This document shows positions 52,187 through 61,177 of a DNA stretch of 64,000 nucleotides, piece by piece. The notes below the pieces were generated by a model. The model saw only the letters and a program-made list of their open reading frames with translations. It searched no databases and was not told the origin of the DNA. The stretch is from NCBI GenBank assembly GCA_947644305.1, contig CANRYS010000015.1:21446-85445 (forward strand), given 5' to 3'. Position 1 is the first letter of the stretch; every line of letters begins with the position of its first letter. The position numbers were made by a program, and so were the translations under genes. The stretch comes from an uncultured Roseburia sp. Its GTDB lineage: Bacteria > Bacillota > Clostridia > Lachnospirales > Lachnospiraceae.

Positions 52187-52512
52187 GCTATTTCCTCCTA
52201 CTACAATATATTTATGGTTAATATCCCTTACAGCCAGTAAGAAATTATCATTCATACAATATTTAACAACTGTAATATTTGAGGGCATACTCAGCAGAAC
52301 ATTAATAGAATACCATACTTATCTGCGTAAAACAACGAACATTTTCTTAAGATTATTTAAACACACTTCGGAACATATTAGCTCTAAGTAAAAGAGTAAC
52401 CCAAAATTCAAAGCGTATGCCGATACACATAATGATGAAGATATCCATGTTTCAAACTTTCTATATTAAAGTGTTAATAATATTTTGCAAGCAGGAAAAC
52501 ACAGGTTATTTC

Positions 52513-52640
52513 TTAATATCCTTTTGTTTGGGAAACTTCCGTTTCCCACTTGGAGATTGTCTGTCTGCTTACTCCAAGTTTTTCAGCGACCGCTTCCTGT
52601 GATAAACCACATTTTTTATGTCCTGTTCTCCTTTTATATA
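52513..52640 (-). pseudogene. XRE-type HTH fragment
   Basis: Codes LSQEAVAEKLGVSRQTISKW and ETEVSQ, the core of a Cro/CI HTH, followed by a stop after TKGY. No start codon with a ribosome site is in frame upstream. The rest of 52187..52709 holds nothing else recognisable. Confidence 0.7.
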
Positions 52641-52709
52641 TGGTTCGACATCAAAGCTCTTTTTTCACCATTATTAAACTCAACCAATATTAAAGTAGCA
52701 CTTCCCTAA

Positions 52710-52847
52710 TCAGTGGCAGCCGCCACTGCAATTTTTGCAGTAGCAGCCACACTGCAGGGATTTTCCCTGCTTTTTATCCCGGATCATACTTCTCACAGCA
52801 AGTATGACTCCGATCACAACAACGATGAGTACTATCGCTGTGCCCAT
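52710..52847 (-). CDS. FeoB-associated Cys-rich membrane protein
   Basis: 45 aa. One transmembrane helix (AIVLIVVVIGVILAVRSMI) followed by a basic stretch and CGCYCKNCSGGC, the signature of the small FeoB-associated protein family. Its start lies inside the end of feoB (16-bp overlap), with GGGGAA upstream. Presumed accessory (FeoC-like) subunit of ferrous iron uptake. Confidence 0.85.
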   Translation of the reverse strand: MGTAIVLIVVVIGVILAVRSMIRDKKQGKSLQCGCYCKNCSGGCH

Positions 52848-54997
52848 ACCGCATTCCCCTTTCCATGAAATGTTAGAGATTCTCTTCGTACTGGACGAAA
52901 CAGCAGATACAGTAGCGCAATTAACAGTGCCGCCGCCACAATGGTTCCAATTCCAAACGTACCTGCGGTAATAAGGGAGCCAAACTGATATATCATCAGC
53001 GCTACCACGTAGGCAAATACACACTGGTATCCAATGGCAAACCAAAACCACCTAATGTTGTTCATCTCACGTTTGATGGCACCCATCGCTGCAAAACATG
53101 GGGCGCACAGGAGGTTGAATGCAAGGAACGAATATCCAGCGATCTGGGTCATTCCCGCGAAGTCCAGCACCCCAAATACACCCACAACCTCTTCCTTTGC
53201 CACAAGTCCCATCACAGTGGCAACCGCTGCAGTGGTCTCTCCAAATCCCAGCGGGGCAAATACCCACTTAATCAGATCACCAATGTGTCCCAGAACACTG
53301 TCAGCCAGCTCCAGATCTGCATTGAAGCCAAAGGCTCCATCGGTCCAGCCAAATACTGATCCCATCCAGATGATAATAGTAGAAAGCAGAATGACGGTTC
53401 CCGCCTTTTTGATAAAGGACCATCCTCGCTCCCACATACTTCTGAGAATAGTACCCACGGTCGGCAGATGGTACTCCGGCAGCTCCATCACGAAGGGGGC
53501 GGCATCTCCGGCAAAGAGCTTTGTTTTCTTTAATATAATACCAGAGACGACGATGGCAGCGATGCCAAGAAAATAAGCGCTTGGCGCCACCCATCCAGCA
53601 CCACCAAACAAAGCACTAGTGATCAGCGCAATGATCGGCAGTTTCGCCCCACATGGTATAAATGTGGTGGTCATAATTGTCATTTTGCGGTCGCGGTCAC
53701 TCTCGATGGTACGGGATGCCATGATTCCCGGCACTCCACATCCGGTACCAATCAGCATAGGAATAAAGGATTTTCCCGAAAGCCCAAACCGACGGAAAAT
53801 ACGATCCATGATAAATGCCACCCGTGCCATATAACCGCAGGATTCCAGAAATGCCAGAAAAAGAAACAATACAAGTAGCTGTGGTACGAATCCAAGGACC
53901 GCACCGACACCGCCGATGATCCCCTCTACCAGAAGTCCCCTGAGCCACTCCGCACAGCCGATGGCTTCGAGTAGATTTTCCGCCAGTACTGGTATTCCCG
54001 GCACCCAGATCCCATGTTCCGCAGAATCCGCCCCTCCAATCCCAAATAAATACCAACCATCGCCAAAAAGTCCATCATTGGTCCAGTCTGTCAACAATGT
54101 TCCCACAGAAGTTACTGATACATAGTATACAATGACCATCACCGCCGCAAAGATTGGCAATGCCAGAATTCGATTTGTAACAATCTTATCAATTCTATCG
54201 GTAAGTGTCAATCTCTCACGGTTTGCCTTCTGGATACAGTCCCCAATGATCCCAGATATGTACTCATATCTCTCATTGGTGATGATACTTTCCACATCAT
54301 CTTCAAATTCTGTTTCCAGTTGTTCTGACAATCTAGATACATCCGGCGGATTTTTCATCAGATCACCAATCTTCTCGTCCTTCTCCAAGAGCCGGATCGC
54401 CAGAAAACGTTTTTCTGCTTCCTCTACCTTCGGAATCAACCCTTCTGCCTGTGCAATCACCTTTTCCACTTTTTCAGAAAAGGAATGTGTCTGATAAAAT
54501 ACTTTATTTGACCTGGCAGCCGCCAATGCTTTTTCCGCTGCCTTACTAATACCAGTACCTTTCAGGGCAGAGATCCCAACCACCTCACAGCCCAGCTTTT
54601 CTCCTAACTGTGTCAAATCGATGCTGTCTCCCCGCTTTTCCACGGCATCCATCATATTCACCGCGATCACCACAGGGATTCCCAGCTCCATGATCTGAGT
54701 GGAAAGATATAGGTTTCTCTCCAGATTCGTGCCATCTACAATGTTAATGATCACGTCTGGTTTTTCGTTAATGAGATAGTTTCTCGCCACAACTTCTTCT
54801 AAAGTGTATGGTGAGAGCGAATAGATCCCTGGAAGATCTGTGATCACCACATCCTTGTGATTTTTTAATTTGCCTTCTTTCTTCTCTACCGTTACTCCCG
54901 GCCAGTTTCCGACGAACTGATTAGAACCCGTCAAAGCATTAAATAACGTAGTTTTGCCGCAATTCGGGTTGCCGGCTAAAGCTATTTTTATAGACAT
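52832..54997 (-). CDS. feoB: Ferrous iron transporter FeoB
   Basis: 721 aa. N-terminal GTPase with G1 GNPNCGKTTLFNAL, G3 DLPGIYSLSPY and G4 NMMD, a helical GDI-like domain (about 165-270), and a C-terminal membrane part with two Gate domains (GTGCGVPGIMASRTIESDRD, FIPCGAKLPIIALI). Imports Fe2+ across the cytoplasmic membrane. Begins 3 bp after feoA and is controlled by the feo promoter at 55512..55540. Confidence 0.96.
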   Translation of the reverse strand: MSIKIALAGNPNCGKTTLFNALTGSNQFVGNWPGVTVEKKEGKLKNHKDVVITDLPGIYSLSPYTLEEVVARNYLINEKPDVIINIVDGTNLERNLYLSTQIMELGIPVVIAVNMMDAVEKRGDSIDLTQLGEKLGCEVVGISALKGTGISKAAEKALAAARSNKVFYQTHSFSEKVEKVIAQAEGLIPKVEEAEKRFLAIRLLEKDEKIGDLMKNPPDVSRLSEQLETEFEDDVESIITNERYEYISGIIGDCIQKANRERLTLTDRIDKIVTNRILALPIFAAVMVIVYYVSVTSVGTLLTDWTNDGLFGDGWYLFGIGGADSAEHGIWVPGIPVLAENLLEAIGCAEWLRGLLVEGIIGGVGAVLGFVPQLLVLFLFLAFLESCGYMARVAFIMDRIFRRFGLSGKSFIPMLIGTGCGVPGIMASRTIESDRDRKMTIMTTTFIPCGAKLPIIALITSALFGGAGWVAPSAYFLGIAAIVVSGIILKKTKLFAGDAAPFVMELPEYHLPTVGTILRSMWERGWSFIKKAGTVILLSTIIIWMGSVFGWTDGAFGFNADLELADSVLGHIGDLIKWVFAPLGFGETTAAVATVMGLVAKEEVVGVFGVLDFAGMTQIAGYSFLAFNLLCAPCFAAMGAIKREMNNIRWFWFAIGYQCVFAYVVALMIYQFGSLITAGTFGIGTIVAAALLIALLYLLFRPVRRESLTFHGKGNAVWAQR

Positions 54998-55000
54998 AAT

Positions 55001-55246
55001 CTACATTTCCTTTCTTTCATTAACACGATCCACTACGATCATTTCCGCATCTGCTTTGCGCAGAGACAACTCATACCCCCGCACCGTGACCTCCACTGGA
55101 TCACCAAGGGGAGCCGTCTTTCTCACGAATACACTGGTTCCTTTTGTGATCCCCATATCCATAATACGCCTTTTTACACTGCCTTCCCCTGTCAGCCGCG
55201 TCACTTTGACCGTGGCACCACAGGGAATGTCCCTTAATGTCTGCAT
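55001..55246 (-). CDS. feoA: FeoA (SH3-like) protein, second copy
   Basis: 81 aa. TLRDIPCGATVKVTRLTGEG, RRIMDMGITKGTSVFV and DPVEVTVRGYELSLRKADAE are the FeoA blocks. ATG 55246 with AAAGGAATTAAAGCT upstream; a frame open to 55300 is ignored. FeoA assists the FeoB GTPase/permease. Lies between another FeoA gene and feoB. Confidence 0.93.
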   Translation of the reverse strand: MQTLRDIPCGATVKVTRLTGEGSVKRRIMDMGITKGTSVFVRKTAPLGDPVEVTVRGYELSLRKADAEMIVVDRVNERKEM

Positions 55247-55250
55247 AGCT

Positions 55251-55469
55251 TTAATTCCTTTCCACCATAATCTTATTTGCCATATTTTTTCCAATGGCAA
55301 TCCTAGAATCCATCACACTGACGATCATATTTCCTTCCACCCTGTTGATCACTGTAACAGAACTTCCCTCGACAAAACCAAGGTTTTTCAGAAAACGCTT
55401 TGTATCATCTCTGCCAGAAATCCGGTGGATCATCCCAGACTCTCCAGAGCAAAACATAGATAATGGCAT
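55251..55469 (-). CDS. feoA: FeoA-like protein, first copy
   Basis: 72 aa, a shorter FeoA: RISGRDDTKRFLKNLGFVEG, SVTVINRVEGNMIVSVMDSR, ANKIMVE. First gene of the feo operon; two FeoA genes before feoB are usual in clostridia. GGAAGTGAT lies before the ATG. Confidence 0.9.
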   Translation of the reverse strand: MPLSMFCSGESGMIHRISGRDDTKRFLKNLGFVEGSSVTVINRVEGNMIVSVMDSRIAIGKNMANKIMVERN

Positions 55470-55508
55470 AACATCACTTCCATTTCAAATTATTTATTCC
55501 TTACAAAC

Positions 55509-55540
55509 GTTAGTATATACTAACTTATATTAGTTGTCAA
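55509..55540 (-). promoter_or_regulatory. feo promoter with DtxR-type palindrome over the -10
   Basis: Minus-strand TTGACA (55535..55540) and TATACT (55512..55517), 17-bp spacer. The -10 lies inside the perfect 16-bp palindrome GTTAGTATATACTAAC (55509..55524), so a bound metalloregulator would block polymerase. Confidence 0.82.
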
Positions 55541-55579
55541 CAACATTTTTAGCATTTTTTAAAAGCGCTGTGTGCTTTA

Positions 55580-55608
55580 TTGATTTCATTTTTTTGATAT
55601 GTTATACT
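55580..55608 (+). promoter_or_regulatory. Promoter of the DtxR-family regulator gene
   Basis: TTGATT (55580..55585) and TATACT (55603..55608) with a 17-bp spacer on the plus strand. Confidence 0.65.
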
Positions 55609-55660
55609 TATTAAACAATCAACACCCGAATATACCGGGCTGGTTATGGGGGAGATACTT

Positions 55661-56038
55661 ATGACGTTAAATGAGTCATCTGAAAATTATCTGGAGACAA
55701 TACTTATGCTGAGCAAAAAACTTCCTGTAGTTCGCTCTGTGGATATCGCAGAAGACATGGGATTTAAAAAATCCAGCGTCAGCGTAGCTATGAAGCAGTT
55801 ACGCGAAAATGATTATATAACAGTTACAAAAGCGGGATTTATTTATCTTACAGAAAGAGGAAAAGAAGTGGCAGAAATGATCTATGAACGCCATGAATTT
55901 TTATCCTCCTGGCTGACTGAGCTGGGAGTGGACGCCAAAACCGCCGCCGAAGATGCCTGCCGCATGGAACATTATATCAGCAAAGAGAGTTTTCAGGCCA
56001 TCAAAGACTATATCGCCGGACGAAAGAACACAAAATAG
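55661..56038 (+). CDS. DtxR/MntR-family metal-dependent regulator
   Basis: 125 aa. Winged HTH (ENYLETILMLSKKLPVVRSV, MGFKKSSVSVAMKQLRENDY) and a metal-binding/dimer domain (EVAEMIYERHEFLSSWL, DAEDACRMEHYIS-type with EDACRMEH). Lacks the SH3 tail, so MntR/IdeR-short type. ATG 55661 has GGGGGAG upstream. Divergent from the feo operon; it most likely represses feo at the palindrome 55509..55524 when Fe2+ (or Mn2+) is plentiful. Confidence 0.9.
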   Translation: MTLNESSENYLETILMLSKKLPVVRSVDIAEDMGFKKSSVSVAMKQLRENDYITVTKAGFIYLTERGKEVAEMIYERHEFLSSWLTELGVDAKTAAEDACRMEHYISKESFQAIKDYIAGRKNTK

Positions 56039-56070
56039 TGGTAAAGCCACCTTGGATGCTATGGTATAAC

Positions 56071-56104
56071 AGAAGAGCCGCCCGATTTCCCGGACGGCTC
56101 TTCT
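56071..56104. terminator. Bidirectional terminator
   Basis: AGAAGAGCCG pairs with CGGCTCTTCT around CCCGATTTCCCGGA, between the convergent regulator and superoxide reductase genes. Confidence 0.8.
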
Positions 56105-56126
56105 CACATCTATACGACATCCTCAT

Positions 56127-56513
56127 TTACTTAAAAGACCGCTCCCACAGCCCATGCTCATTACAGTAAGCATATACAGCAGAGATCGTCTCGTCCTCTT
56201 CTAACAGAAACTTTGTCTCTGGCTCTCTTCCCGCCTCAAAATCCCTGCGGTACATTCCATGATTCGTGTGAACTGCCACCCAGCCGATATAATGCTCTTT
56301 AACCATCGGATGAAGAACGCTGCCGACTCTGACCGTCACAGCATTTCCCTGAACTTCCACCTCTGGAATGTGTTTTTCTCCGGCGCCTTCACTGGTGTTC
56401 GGATGAATTTCTTTCAGTTTCACACTACAGCAGTCACCGGCGCCCTGTCCTTCCACCAGTTCCATGATCGAACTGCAGTCCTCACACATGTAAAATTTTG
56501 CTTCTTTCTGCAT
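56127..56513 (-). CDS. dfx: Desulfoferrodoxin / superoxide reductase
   Basis: 128 aa. N-terminal desulforedoxin-like Fe(Cys)4 site (YMCEDC and DCC), then the catalytic Fe(His)4Cys site: EKHIPEV, HPMVKEHYIGW and AYCNEHGLW. Reduces superoxide to H2O2 without making oxygen, as used by anaerobes. GGAGGG lies upstream. Monocistronic, next to iron-uptake genes. Confidence 0.95.
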   Translation of the reverse strand: MQKEAKFYMCEDCSSIMELVEGQGAGDCCSVKLKEIHPNTSEGAGEKHIPEVEVQGNAVTVRVGSVLHPMVKEHYIGWVAVHTNHGMYRRDFEAGREPETKFLLEEDETISAVYAYCNEHGLWERSFK

Positions 56514-56634
56514 CGATTTCCCTCCTTGCGTTTTCTCTACCTTTCTTGCATCAGACCGGCAGAATCTTAACTATAGTTTCTTCGCATTTTGAAAAATTAT
56601 TCATAGCAGAGATACCATAGAATAATTTAGGGGA

Positions 56635-57648
56635 TCATTTGTCCCGCCTTACATCTCCTCTCGCCTCCACCACCCGGTATCCGGCAGACGCCACCTGCTT
56701 TTTCAGAAGGTCAACACTCTGGGCGGCCTCTTCGCCGGTGGATATTTTATTTTCATATGGATCATAAAGTTTCCGCACTCTCAAGGGAGACAGATTTGGC
56801 ATAACCACGTTTGCACCTGCCTGCAATCCTAATTCGCGTCCTCTGGGGTGAATCGTTCCCAGCGCTGTCGTAGCAGGGATAAGCGCATAGGGAAACATCA
56901 ACCTAAGAATAGAGACCAGACGAAGTGTCTGGGAAAGAGTTCCGTTGCCCCAGCCGGCTAAAGGCGTCTCACCATGGTTGATATAGGGACCGATCCCAAT
57001 CATATCCGGCTCCAGTTTCTGCAAAAAGCGCAAATCCTGAATAAGATGATCTGTGGTCTGATAAGGCGATCCCACCATAAATCCAGAACCTACTTGATAA
57101 CCAATCTCTTTCAGGTCAAATAAACAACGCTTTCGGTCCGATGCCTTCATCCCCTTCGGATGGAGCTGACCGTAATGTTCTTCCGAAGCAGTTTCATGTC
57201 GGAGCAGATACCGATTAGCACCGGCATCAAAATATGCCTGATAGCTCTTTCTGGACTTCTCTCCGATGGACAAAGTAATTGCACAGTCCGGGTGCTCATG
57301 CCGGATCGCCGCCACGATCTCACACATTTTATCGTCAGAAAAATAGGGATCTTCTCCACTCTGCAGAACAAAGGTCCGAAATCCTAGGCTATATCCTTCC
57401 CGACAACAGGATAAAATTTCTTCTTTCGTAAGGCGGTACCGCACAGCCTTTGTATTGCCTCCGCGGATCCCGCAGTAATAACAGTTATTTTTACAGTAAT
57501 TAGAAAACTCAATCAGTCCCCGGATATACACCTCATCACCATAGTACTGGCGGCGAATGGCATCCGCTTCTTCTGCCAGACGGGAAGCTGTCTCTGGGGA
57601 ATCATTTTCCAACAATTCTTTTAATTCAATATCTGAAAAATCTCTCAT
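56635..57648 (-). CDS. hydE: [FeFe]-hydrogenase maturase HydE (radical SAM)
   Basis: 337 aa. Radical-SAM cluster motif in NYCKNNCYYCGIRG (CxxxCxxC), GFRTFVLQSGEDPY, and GEKSRKSYQAYFDAGANRYL, typical of HydE rather than biotin synthase. HydE builds the organometallic precursor of the H-cluster together with HydF/HydG, which are not in the window. Implies a hydrogen-evolving or -consuming fermentative host. Confidence 0.9.
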   Translation of the reverse strand: MRDFSDIELKELLENDSPETASRLAEEADAIRRQYYGDEVYIRGLIEFSNYCKNNCYYCGIRGGNTKAVRYRLTKEEILSCCREGYSLGFRTFVLQSGEDPYFSDDKMCEIVAAIRHEHPDCAITLSIGEKSRKSYQAYFDAGANRYLLRHETASEEHYGQLHPKGMKASDRKRCLFDLKEIGYQVGSGFMVGSPYQTTDHLIQDLRFLQKLEPDMIGIGPYINHGETPLAGWGNGTLSQTLRLVSILRLMFPYALIPATTALGTIHPRGRELGLQAGANVVMPNLSPLRVRKLYDPYENKISTGEEAAQSVDLLKKQVASAGYRVVEARGDVRRDK

Positions 57649-57739
57649 TGTTATTTAACCTCTCTTTCTATTTTACGCTCTTCAAAGAAGGACAAAGGGT
57701 TGCCTACTCCATTTAAATTATAACTTTTAGAAAAATCAC

Positions 57740-57770
57740 TTGACTACAAGTATACTTGAAGTGTTACACT
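57740..57770 (+). promoter_or_regulatory. MerR-type promoter/operator before the aldo-keto reductase
   Basis: TTGACT (57740..57745) and TACACT (57765..57770) are 19 bp apart, and the spacer is filled by the dyad CAAGTATACTTG (57747..57758), extendable to 20 bp with one mismatched pair. A 19-bp spacer with central dyad is the hallmark of MerR-regulated promoters. Confidence 0.8.
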
Positions 57771-57821
57771 ATGTAAATAGAACAAAGATAATAAATATAT
57801 AAAGATTGGAGGTAATGAGAC

Positions 57822-58799
57822 ATGGAATATCGCAGTATGGGAAAATCAGGATTGAAGGTGAGTGAGATTGCAGTGGGGAGCTGGATGACAGATCTCACCG
57901 GAAGCGAAAAGGCAAAGATAGCAGAAGAAACAATACGGCTCGCATATGATAAGGGTGTCAACTTCTTTGACTGCGCTGACGGCTACAGCGGCGGAGAGGC
58001 AGAGCGCTTTTTGGGGAGGTTACTTAAAGATTATCGCCGAAGTTCTTATGTGATATCCAGCAAAGTATTTTTTCCGACAGGTCCCTCTGTCACTGAGTCA
58101 GGACTATCAAGAAAGCATATTTTTGAAAATATTGACCGCACTCTTATAAATATGCAGTTGGATTATATCGATCTGTACTACTGCCACCGCTTCGACCCAA
58201 CAACTCCGATGGAAGAAACGCTCCGTGCTCTGAGTGCCCTGGTGGATCAGGGAAAAATCCTTTATTATGGTGTCAGTGAAGAATGGGGCGGAGCCCGTCT
58301 GATGGAGGCACAAAAGATTATTGAGAAATATGGTCTTCACCCGATGACCAGTCTACAGCCACAATATCATATGTTGGATCGATATATCGAGCATGAAATT
58401 ATGGAAATCTGTGAGAAATACGGCATCGGCATCGCACCATTTTCACCCCTTGCCCAAGGGCTGCTCACTGGTAAGTACAAGAAAGGACAGCCATATCCAG
58501 AAGGTTCCCGCGCCACCCATCAGGCAGATAAGCAGGTAAATCATCTTTTGACGGATGAAAATCTGGACAAAGTGGCAGCGATGGAGAAGATTGCAGGAAA
58601 TCTTGGCATAACGATGTCGGTCCTCGCCCTGTCATGGATTCTGCGCAAAGGTATCATCAGCAGTGTGATCACAGGAGCAAGCAAACCATCACAGTTAGAA
58701 AGCAATCTCGCAGCCACCGGATTTAAAATTCCGGCGGATGCCCTGGAAGAGATTGATAAAATTCTGGGATTTACACCATTTGAAAGACATGTGGGATGA
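57822..58799 (+). CDS. Aldo/keto reductase
   Basis: 325 aa TIM-barrel NADPH-dependent oxidoreductase of the potassium-channel beta-subunit (AKR7/11-like) group: MGKSGLKVSEIAVGSW, catalytic FFDCADGYSGGEAE with the Asp/Tyr pair, the catalytic Lys in SYVISSKVFF, and YYCHRFDPTTPMEETL. Reduces aldehydes or ketones. GGAGG lies upstream. Control by a MerR/NmlR-like regulator is suggested by the promoter; no such regulator gene is adjacent. Confidence 0.92.
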   Translation: MEYRSMGKSGLKVSEIAVGSWMTDLTGSEKAKIAEETIRLAYDKGVNFFDCADGYSGGEAERFLGRLLKDYRRSSYVISSKVFFPTGPSVTESGLSRKHIFENIDRTLINMQLDYIDLYYCHRFDPTTPMEETLRALSALVDQGKILYYGVSEEWGGARLMEAQKIIEKYGLHPMTSLQPQYHMLDRYIEHEIMEICEKYGIGIAPFSPLAQGLLTGKYKKGQPYPEGSRATHQADKQVNHLLTDENLDKVAAMEKIAGNLGITMSVLALSWILRKGIISSVITGASKPSQLESNLAATGFKIPADALEEIDKILGFTPFERHVG

Positions 58800-58961
58800 T
58801 AGAAAATCTTTTTCAATAAAGTAGAAGAATAAGAAAGCTTCCTATGGCGAAAAAAAGAGGATAGTCCCTCAAGTCAACTTATGACTTTTGGGACACCCTC
58901 ATATAGAAACACAATATCAAAAATTCCTTCTGATTCTATTTCACAGTGGACACCCTTACCT

Positions 58962-60524
58962 TCAACTACAACCCGCTTCTTTCATCACCAGCAGAACATC
59001 CCCTGCATTGATCAGATCGCTCTCCAGCTTGTTGATCTCCATAATTGTATCCGTAGTCGTATAAAATTCTTTGGCGATGTCCCAGAGTTCATCCCCTTTC
59101 TGAACGACATAACCGATCAGGCCGGGCTCTCTCGCCCTGGCATCACAGTCCAGTGACTCCATCTTAAAGTCTGCAATAATTGGTTCCTCGATATTATTGA
59201 AAGCAAGAATATCGATCATGACAACCGCCTTGATATCCGCTTCATTTTCTCCCAGAAGAGAACCACTGATCTGCTCGATGCCCGCCGTCATGCGTATATC
59301 GCTGTCCGGGAGGATATCTGGGATCTGTATATGTTGTTCAAAGGGCAGAATCCCCGATGAAGCCGCCAGCGGTACCGCATCGTCCGACGACTGGTACAAA
59401 ACATTTATATCAATAATACCCTCTACTTCCACACCATCCTCTACGATCCGTTTGCCATCTACACGCACAGCCCCCGTCACTTTCCAGATCTGCAGCGGGG
59501 TATTGGCGCCATCCAGAGGAATTTTCCCGTTTACTCTAGATTTACTCTTATTCTTCATGATGAGGTTCTCAAAATAAGAGGTTTCAAATACTGGCGTACA
59601 TTCCTTTTCTGTTGAGTAAAAATCTGTAAGAAGCTCCAGTCTCTCCTCGCCAAATGCCTTTATATCCAGATCCAGGACGATTTCTACATCGATGACGCGG
59701 TCTTCACCGTCTTCATCCTCCTTCACCTCGATCTCTCTGCTGTGGATGCCCACATCTGCCTGAACCACGTTGGTCTCGTCGCAGCCCCCGCAGTTTATTT
59801 CCCCGCTGAGGGGTACGATACACTCATGAAAATTTAACTGCGGTGCCTCGTCATTACTCAGATAGATCAGGAAAAGGCTGGCTTCACCGGAAAGCACCAG
59901 CTTATCTTCACCGACTCTGGTCTCCACTTCCAGCAGGCTCACATCATCATACAAAATGCGGCCGATGGTATCCTTCGTTCCAGGGATCTTACATTCATCC
60001 CTCACCCGGAGAGTATCCTTTTTAGCCAGGATAAGCCGGGTGATATCCATGCTTTTTTTGCGTTTGAGGATGGACTCATCTCCCTCAATATCAATGGCAC
60101 CCTCGCCATCATAGACCGATTCCGACACCACTTCCATATTAACGATGGCCTTTACCCCAAATTTACGAGAATTGATCAGCTCTCCCCTTAGATCTTCAAT
60201 GGATGAGTGTACCGAGATCTCATCCTCCCTGGTGGAATCACATCCCAGAGCCACCGTTTCACTGATGGGAATATTTCCTGTCAGGTCGCAGACCGGCATC
60301 TCGTCCTCTCCGGCATACAGGATCGTAAAATACAAAGCGCCTTTTATGTTGGCTCTGCCATCCACAACCCGTATCTCCTCTATTACTACCTCACCCTTCT
60401 CCTGCATGATCGCCCTGGCATCCGGTTTGATATCCGGTACATTAAAATCTGCATCCAGTGTGATCTGAACATTTTCCCGGCTGTTGCACCGGTTCATGTG
60501 AACTCTCTGTTTTATAAGTTCCAT
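58962..60524 (-). CDS. Spore protein with DUF3794 (SPOCS) repeats and LysM domain
   Basis: 520 aa. Three DUF3794-type repeats (QITLDADFNVPDIKPDARAI in the first; further copies around residues 160-300 and 330-450) and a C-terminal LysM (GYVVQKGDELWDIAKEFY, INAGDVLLVMKE). This layout is that of the SPOCS-domain spore coat/envelope proteins of clostridia. GGAGGGC precedes the ATG. Divergent from veg, as in other clostridia. No forespore or mother-cell sigma promoter could be identified with certainty. Confidence 0.85.
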   Translation of the reverse strand: MELIKQRVHMNRCNSRENVQITLDADFNVPDIKPDARAIMQEKGEVVIEEIRVVDGRANIKGALYFTILYAGEDEMPVCDLTGNIPISETVALGCDSTREDEISVHSSIEDLRGELINSRKFGVKAIVNMEVVSESVYDGEGAIDIEGDESILKRKKSMDITRLILAKKDTLRVRDECKIPGTKDTIGRILYDDVSLLEVETRVGEDKLVLSGEASLFLIYLSNDEAPQLNFHECIVPLSGEINCGGCDETNVVQADVGIHSREIEVKEDEDGEDRVIDVEIVLDLDIKAFGEERLELLTDFYSTEKECTPVFETSYFENLIMKNKSKSRVNGKIPLDGANTPLQIWKVTGAVRVDGKRIVEDGVEVEGIIDINVLYQSSDDAVPLAASSGILPFEQHIQIPDILPDSDIRMTAGIEQISGSLLGENEADIKAVVMIDILAFNNIEEPIIADFKMESLDCDARAREPGLIGYVVQKGDELWDIAKEFYTTTDTIMEINKLESDLINAGDVLLVMKEAGCS

Positions 60525-60709
60525 ATGCCCTCCTCACTATAGCCTGGCGCGCAGGCAGGCTACGGCTTAATTACTTCTAAACTATCTATATTCCGGGGGC
60601 ATCACGGTTATTCCAGCTTTTTGTAAAAATAGAAGGAATATTTTTCCGTTTGCCGCATATAATAATAATGTTATTTCATTGCGCAAAAAAGGAAACAGAG
60701 ATACAAAAA
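60525..60709. other. Intergenic region between DUF3794-LysM gene and veg
   Basis: Contains a TAGCCTG...CAGGCTA hairpin (about 60540..60562) in the leader of the spore gene. Nothing else was recognised apart from the veg promoter listed separately. Confidence 0.4.
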
Positions 60710-60738
60710 TTGACAAACACAATATTATGTGGTACAAT
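60710..60738 (+). promoter_or_regulatory. Strong sigma-A promoter of veg
   Basis: TTGACA (60710..60715), 17-bp spacer, TACAAT (60733..60738). The leader to the ATG at 60832 is about 87 bases. Confidence 0.88.
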
Positions 60739-60831
60739 AGAATTGTATTTCTATATATCGTGGTAATACACTGAAGGGACATGGGACATCATATTACCTG
60801 TCCGGCGACAGGAGAAAGGTCGGTATTATTT

Positions 60832-61077
60832 ATGTTGAAAACAGATGTTGGAAATGTGCGTAAGGCAGTAAGTAAGCACATTGGAAGCAGAGTAGTGATA
60901 CGTTGCAATTTGGGAAGACATAAAGTAGACGTTACAGAAGGTGTTATCACGGAAACATTCCCAAGTATATTCCTGATCACAGTAGAAAATGAGCTTGAGA
61001 ACACAAGCCAGACGATCTCATACAGCTACACAGATGTATTGACAAAGGATGTTCAAATAACGCTTTGTAAAGCATAA
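60832..61077 (+). CDS. veg: Veg protein
   Basis: 81 aa. KTDVGNVRKAVSKHIGSRVV and CNLGRHKVDVTEGVITETFP match Veg of Bacillus subtilis (about 86 aa), a small abundant protein that promotes biofilm-matrix gene expression by countering SinR, and is strongly transcribed in vegetative cells. ATG 60832 is chosen because the family starts there; upstream in-frame codons lie in the leader. GGAGAAAGG is 12 or so bases upstream, rather distant. Confidence 0.92.
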   Translation: MLKTDVGNVRKAVSKHIGSRVVIRCNLGRHKVDVTEGVITETFPSIFLITVENELENTSQTISYSYTDVLTKDVQITLCKA

Positions 61078-61113
61078 CAAAGCACTTTTCTCATACGATT
61101 TACTTTTCTCAGC

Positions 61114-61146
61114 AAAAAACGGCTGCCACAGCAGTCGTTTTTTGTG
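61114..61146. terminator. Bidirectional terminator of veg and coaBC
   Basis: AAAAAACGGCTGC pairs with GCAGTCGTTTTTT (one G-T pair) around a short loop; T-runs on both strands between convergent genes. Confidence 0.85.
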
Positions 61147-61177
61147 TTTAGTAGAGGCCTTCAGGCCATAATTATTT

